A stretch of 64,000 nucleotides of DNA from Sebastes aleutianus (Eukaryota > Chordata > Actinopteri > Perciformes > Sebastidae), in the NCBI GenBank assembly GCA_916700875.1, contig CAKAKS010000066.1, forward strand, positions 3,885,742 to 3,949,741. The letters are read 5' to 3'. The notes beneath the pieces were generated by a model. It did no database searches, was not told the DNA's origin, and saw nothing but the letters and a program-made list of their open reading frames with translations. This document shows, piece by piece, positions 58,148 through 64,000 of this stretch; the first letter of the stretch is position 1; every line of letters starts with the position of its first letter. The position numbers and the translations under genes are program-made.

Positions 58148-59736
58148 CTGCAACAGAGGGACAACAGAGGACAGATAAATGACTGTTATCTGGTGAAGCA
58201 GCTGCAACGGACACAAAACATGCTGTCAGCTTACACGTGTACTTGTTGTAAAAAGAGATTTACTGCAGGTTTGCTGAATTACTGCTGCAGTCTGGCTCCA
58301 TCCCTGAGATTAACTATTAGAAAGACTCATCTGAGGTTACAGAGAACAGTCTGGTAATTCAAGCGCCGGAGACACAGAAGCTTTGTATTATAATATGGAA
58401 ATCTCCACTGCCTAATACTCAAGAATTAATTATGTATGAGAGCAGGATAGAGGTAGGATGAAAGCATACATTCAGGCCGGGTTTTCAAAAGGAATCTGCT
58501 AGTACCCAGACCTTACACTTTAGCTTAGGTCAGTGCTGATACTAATGATAATGTGAAAATATAAAAGGTTTTAAAAGTCTCCAGAAAGCTTTGTGCTAAC
58601 ATCATGGACCTTTATTTGGTTTGATAAGCATTTAAATGTTACGTCATACAGTTTTCAAGGACTTTTACAGTGGACAAAGACTGACAATCATTCCACTAAA
58701 TTACAGAGGATCTGACTGGTGAGTCGGCATTGTTTTCTGCTGACTCACTGCCTCTCGATGAAGGTGCTGTTTTCTCCTCTCTAATCATCCTGAACCAGCT
58801 CTGAAGAGACAAAAACATCTCAAAATGTGTGAATGGACTTTGGTGAATTCACCCAGAAACCTGACAGGCCTGGACTGAACCACCCTGGAGGATAGCCTTG
58901 ACGACAGCTGTTGACAGCAGAAAGCCTGAATCACATGCAGGAATCATGTAGCTATTGTATCCCTTTATGAATTCCTCTCATATTGATACTACAGAAAGTT
59001 ACTTTTTAAATGTTATGCGCTAAGAACTATGTATATTTCAAACTAATTAAGTTCAATACCATTCCTACTAATATCTAAAAAAGACAGCAAGGCTTGGGTC
59101 ATTGTTCTCTCTCTTGGAAAAAAAAAAAGCCAAACTACAGAAATTAATTCAGGACAAATCAGAGAAAATGAGCACAAGACTTCCCTACCCAAGTCAGTCC
59201 GGAGCCCACTGGTCAGCTTGGGACATGTCACAAATATATAATAGTATAATCATTTTTAAAACTCGTCCTTTTCTAAAACAGCTCGTTATTAGTTCATTTA
59301 ATAGTGCATATGTTGGGGACTATTTTCAGCTGTGGATTAATACACATTTGGTGCTGTAGTGAGTATTTGTGGCAGCAGGACGGTGTATGTGAGATTGTCA
59401 AAATAAACTACAGTGAGTGTGTTGATGTCGATGAAGGAACATGTCACCCAGTGTCAACAGTGAGGCTCATTGATGTGTTTTAGTAGTTTCTGGACATCAA
59501 TGGAGCTCTATGTTACAGAGGAAGAAGCCTGAACATTTGCTGTTTTTCTCTGTTTTATATCACTCTATCAACTGTAAATGCAACATCTTTAGGTTTTGCA
59601 CTGTTTGAGAGATTGATTGAGAGAGGCATTTTTCAAGCTTAGACATTTTATATAATTAATAATTGACTTTATGCATAGACTACATTAATCAATAATACAA
59701 AATAAATGATAGTTGCAGCCCCAGATATATAATCAG

Positions 59737-60188
59737 CCCAGTCAGCAGGAATGAATGTTGGCATTGTACATTTTTGCAAACCACAGATACGTTGAATGAC
59801 GATGTTTTTACATTTGGTCAGCGCAAGTGACGCAGTATATTGAACGACTGTTATTGAATGTGGTATAATGACGAGTATGACAAGCGAGAAAGACCACTAA
59901 CAGGACTTTCAACAAGGACACCACTGTTTTTACTGATTTGTGGTAGTTGCATTGTTATTTTTTTTTTTTTTTTACATCAACTATGATCTTTTTTTCTAAC
60001 CTTAACAAGTAGTTTTGTTGCCTAAACCTAACTAATCGTTTCACAACGTTAACCACGTGGCATTGTGTGATTCTATAACCATAGTGCGAGGCTGATATGA
60101 AACGTATTTTTGGTTCAAAAACAACGACATTCAACGTATCCCGTGGTTTGCTGAAACGTACAATGCCAACATTTTCCCGGCGACTGGG
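59737..60188. repeat. TIR-bearing MITE
   Basis: CCCAGTCAGCAGGAATGAAT..GTTGGCATTGTAC at the left is inverted at the right (GTACAATGCCAACAT..CGACTGGG). Confidence 0.85.
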
Positions 60189-60802
60189 TTAATATAATCC
60201 ACTTACTACCAGATCTTTTTATGAGCTCTCCATAAACAGATTTTTTGTTTGCTTTCTCTCTTTGTTCTTCCACCTGGACAGGAAGGTCTGAGGTCAGGGT
60301 TAGCTACAGGACAGCGTCCCTGAAGCTGGCAGGGATTCAATGACGTATTCAAGGACACTTCTCAAGGGCAGACACTCTGTTTAACAGACAGCCTGTCGAA
60401 CTAGCAACAACACCACCCTGCTGCTTCATACTAACTACATGGATGCTGTCTTTTTCCCCCCATTAGTCATCACCTTGATTAGGTTAAACAACATAAAAAA
60501 AAAACACTCCAGGGATTTCACCAGCTTGCTATGCTAATTCTTCTTTTCCCAGTCAGAAAAAAAGGAGTCTTTTCCCCTCCACCCACACAGGATGGGGGCC
60601 CTTGTGAGACGGCTAGCTGGCTGGGTGAGTGAGTGTGCACTGGTGTGTCTGAGTGTGTGTAAGCATGTTGTGCATGACAGAGAGTGGAGATGTGCATGTG
60701 TGTGTAAGAGAAGAGAGTGCCTGTGTGTGATTCCTAATAGCAGCAGGGGCATCAATATTTCATGGTGACAGATGGGAGAGGAAGGAGGGGTATGGGTTTG
60801 TG

Positions 60803-60805
<3 letters not shown>

Positions 60806-60854
<49 letters not shown>
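60806..60854 (+). repeat. (GT)n microsatellite
   Basis: Pure GT run of about 48 bases in the leftmost part of the 5' intron. Confidence 0.95.
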
Positions 60855-60855
<1 letters not shown>

Positions 60856-61097
60856 GTGTTTATGCTGAGGAGAAAGTGGGCCAGTGCCTCGTTGCCTGTG
60901 TGCTGCTGCTTCGCCGTGTTTTCAGGAGAAACTCCATGTTCTATTCTGAGGCGGCTGCCGCTGCTGCGACAAGTCAAATGGGTTCTTGTGGGTAAAAGAA
61001 AAACAGCAAAGCTGAGAAATTATGGACCAGGAAATATGGCTAATGGGTGGGTGAGGGGTTTCTAAAAGTAGCAAGTCTAAGGCAACTGATTGTTTTG

Positions 61098-61775
61098 ACA
61101 AGGGATGTCACGAGAACCGATACTTCGGTACCAAGTCGATTCCAAAATTCTGAAAACGTGACGGTACTCGTTTTTCTACCATCAAGGCTCGAGACTAACG
61201 GCGTCCCGTTGTACTGGGGACGATAGAAAATGTGTTTGAGACGCAGTTAACTCACTATCAACGTGTCTAGGGGATGCACCCTATTGTTTCCCTGATGATG
61301 CTATATAGTGAGCAACAAATCTGTGTTGACATCGTCAGGATGAGAGCTAGTTAACGTTAGCTGTTAGCAGCTGGTAAGCAGCACAGACCTGCTAATGCTA
61401 ACTAGCTCTTGTCCTGCCAATTTCAACACGGGAGGTGCCATTGATTTACATTATGATGCAGTAAAAATGAGTATTGGGTGGAGGTAAATTCTAACATTAT
61501 CATGATGTGTGCATGATAAGCACGATCTCGTAAAATGTAGTTTTTGTTGAGAAACTTGAATAATTGCAGTATTTTGAAGGAGATGTTTTCACAGCAGTAT
61601 AAATAGAGAATAGGGAGGGAATTGAGGGAATGACCCGTTTAACTTCCTAAACCAGTATGCAAACGGTAATAAAGGAGTGGATGTTGAAGTACATGTGATT
61701 TATTGTTTTACTTTTGTTTTTTACCGTAGTATCAAATTGATATTGAGAATCTGGTATTGTACATCTCTAGTTTTG
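61098..61775. repeat. dispersed repeat, full-length relative of 4421-4680
   Basis: Begins GGGATGTCACGAGAACCGAT and ends ATCTGGTATTGTACATCTCT with partly inverted CGGTAC/GTACAT termini. Confidence 0.65.
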
Positions 61776-64000
61776 ACACTAATCACAGATGGTTCATTTA
61801 GTCTAGTTACTAGAACTGTTGAAGTCTATGGACTTCACAGATGTTTTTGTTCTGTTCAGTATCTGAGTGAGATAAACCTGTATACTCTGTGTGTGTATTT
61901 ATTTTAAATAATTGATGAGATAATGGGATGAGAATTTTTTCAGCACTTTAAATTTCACACTATGCTTAGGAACCCCAAAATCGACAGATATTCAACAGGG
62001 TTTATACCACAGATTGCATTTTACTGAGAGTGAGAGCTCATTTTTGACCATGTAAATAGTAGTTTGACGAAATAATCTTGACTCAAGGTCCACTTACTCA
62101 CGTTTTCTGGAGCTTTCAACTGCATCTGAAGGTCTGAGATGAGATGAGCAATCTCTATCCACTGATGAAGACTGTAAGATGTGTTTGAAAGCTCCAGAAA
62201 AGGCTCGTAAATGGAGGTGAGTTGGGATTATATCATGAAAATATTGCATTTATTTGGGATGACGTGATACATGTTTGGGACCGAATCACCAACACGGGCA
62301 GAGGCCAAACATGTCTGCAATTTAAGCGCAAACCCAACAGAAAAACAAAAGCAGAACAAAGAGAAACCACAGAACTGTACGGAGACCACAACACTGCAGG
62401 AGCAGATAGGCGTCCAAAATGATGGAGGGCAACACAAGTTAGCGGCGGTAGTTAATGCCACTGTTCCATCTCCCATCTCCAGAATAGCAGCAATCTTATC
62501 AATCTTATTTGGCACATCTGAGCTACTGCACCTCGACAACATCCTCTGTCTGAAAGACAAATCTGGCATGTGGGCGACGGGTGTCAAATCTGGCGTAGCA
62601 AATAACACCATGCAATGTGTGTTGCACTTGAAAGTGTGTTGCACTTGAAAGTGTGTTTGAAGAACAACGCACAAAAGATTCAGGGACATTGGCAAAAATG
62701 GGACAAACTAAGTTTTCTTTTTTCTTTTGAGAGTAAAGGTCTAACAGACAAGTTCATTTGAAATTCATCCCTTTGCTGCCTTTGTCTACAACATCATGAC
62801 ACATAATCCCAATCAAAGTGATGCTATGTAATAATTCAATGCTGGTCAGGTAATCACAGGAAATAACCTTTGACATTTTGCCACTAAACTGACAGAAAAC
62901 GTCCACAATGACCTTTTGCAAGACGTCCACCTTGTTCTTAAACCCGTATCCTTTTGAATATTAATGAAGAATATAACATATTAAGATTCTCTCAACAGTT
63001 GTTTACTGTGTGTCAGCGTAACACGTGTGTCGGGTATGTGTTGCTAAAAGTGTATGGGCGAATTGCCACGGTCACATCCCACACGCCCGCGTTTCCACTG
63101 ACCCCGACGTTCACTGTGCCGCTAACATACAGCACAAAGCGCAGCGAGCAGCCGAGCCTGTCAGCAGCAGCAGCAGCACCCACATAAGCACGGGGTGTCG
63201 TATGACATAAAAGGCGGAAAATGAGCCTATTTGTATGCACGGCTCCACAACTGGAGGCGAATAACGGCTCCTGCTGAGACAGTCGCAGGTACTGCTCAGA
63301 GGTAAAAAAACACAACCTGTTAAATTGCTGAGAAAAATAACATGTGGCACCCCTGAGGTGTGTGTGTGTGTGTGTGTCACTGGTGAGAAAAATTGCTCCA
63401 TAAAGAGAAAGATTTAGAGAAAATTGGTTTACAGAGGACTGGCATCATCTGTTGCTGCAACAGCTTCTTTTTTAAAAGCATGTAATGAAGACTGGTCCAG
63501 TCCTGGAGCTCTACAGTTCCTCAAGTAAATATTTATTATATTAAGGATGCATCAAAGGACAGAATGGAAGGAATGGAAAATGAAAGGTGACGCTTGAGGT
63601 GACAAACTCTCAGCTTTACAGAGTTATTTAGCCTCTTTTAGGTCATTGTTTCAGTTTTATAGCACTATTACTGTCTTGTTTAGTTTCTCATCAGCCCTGT
63701 TTCCAGCAGCAGCAGGCAGCCATTTACAAAAGTTAACGACTAGCTGGTAAAGAAAGTGGATCATTTAGCAGCTGAAGAGACAGATATTTTTCTCAGGAAT
63801 TGGTGGAGACCAAACCGGAGCTAAAAGTAGGCTGAATATTGGACTTATTTCATCAAATAAATCCAAATGAATGTGAACGTTGCTTTGTGTCTGCTGGATG
63901 TGTAAAAAAGGAAAATGTTGGCTAACATATGAGCTATAAGAACTAAGATAGTATCTGACTCTTTAGCTGCTAAATGTTGCACTTTCTTCACCAGCTTGTC

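Larger units (their letters stand above)
58148..64000 (-). other. wdfy3: wdfy3 intron upstream of e1 (incomplete)
   Basis: At least 5.85 kb without a recognisable wdfy3 exon. It holds the TIR element at 59737-60188, a GT run, the repeat at 61098-61775, and unclassified sequence 62080-63400 with a TG run near 63358. Confidence 0.6.

Noticed and set aside
60772..61065. Cys-Val repeat protein
   Set aside because: Translation of a GT dinucleotide run; the same holds at 15169-15464, 11772-12119 and 56834-57028.

Overview
The window is vertebrate nuclear DNA, most likely from a ray-finned (teleost) fish. The evidence is many short exons with canonical GT/AG splice sites, small introns packed with short inverted-repeat transposon relics, long CA/TG runs, and a DIRS-type retrotransposon of the kind found in fish genomes. 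The species cannot be named from the sequence alone.

Nearly the whole window (about 4.7 kb to the right edge) is the 3' two thirds of one minus-strand gene, wdfy3 (the ALFY autophagy scaffold). I traced 49 consecutive coding exons from 58147 down to the stop codon at 8312-8314. They sum to 7411 coding bases (2469 residues plus stop) with reading frame preserved at every junction. In order they encode a concanavalin-A-like (LamG-like) segment, a long alpha-helical armadillo-like region, the PH-BEACH module, WD40 repeats interrupted by a low-complexity linker that carries the LC3/GABARAP-interacting motif, and a C-terminal FYVE zinc finger. The N-terminal part (about 1050 residues by comparison with the remembered human protein) lies beyond the right edge. 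A 3' UTR of about 3.6 kb runs down to a poly(A) signal at 4721-4726.

The largest intron seen complete (21164-29556, between exons e25 and e26 in window numbering) holds a near-complete DIRS retrotransposon (21780-27618, plus strand, antisense to the host gene). It has inverted terminal repeats, a split internal complementary region matching both outer ends, a GTT terminal triplet, and three uninterrupted overlapping ORFs: gag-like, RT/RNase H with a possible methyltransferase-like tail, and tyrosine recombinase with visible R, HxxR, W and Y residues. Other introns hold paired or foldback MITE-like repeats, a 1.2 kb polypurine tract and CA/TG microsatellites.

Left of the gene (1-4700) there is no gene: a short LINE 3'-end relic, then a 3.2 kb A-rich satellite of roughly 11-12 bp units with a higher-order pattern.

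Items most worth a second look: the intact DIRS element; two wdfy3 acceptors sitting directly on long UG repeats; a ten-unit His-Pro expansion beside the LIR motif; a GC-AG intron; two NAGNAG acceptors; a perfect 25 bp hairpin in the 3' UTR carrying AATAAA on each strand; and direct transposon copies flanking five exons whose loss would keep the frame. Comparisons with the human protein are from memory.
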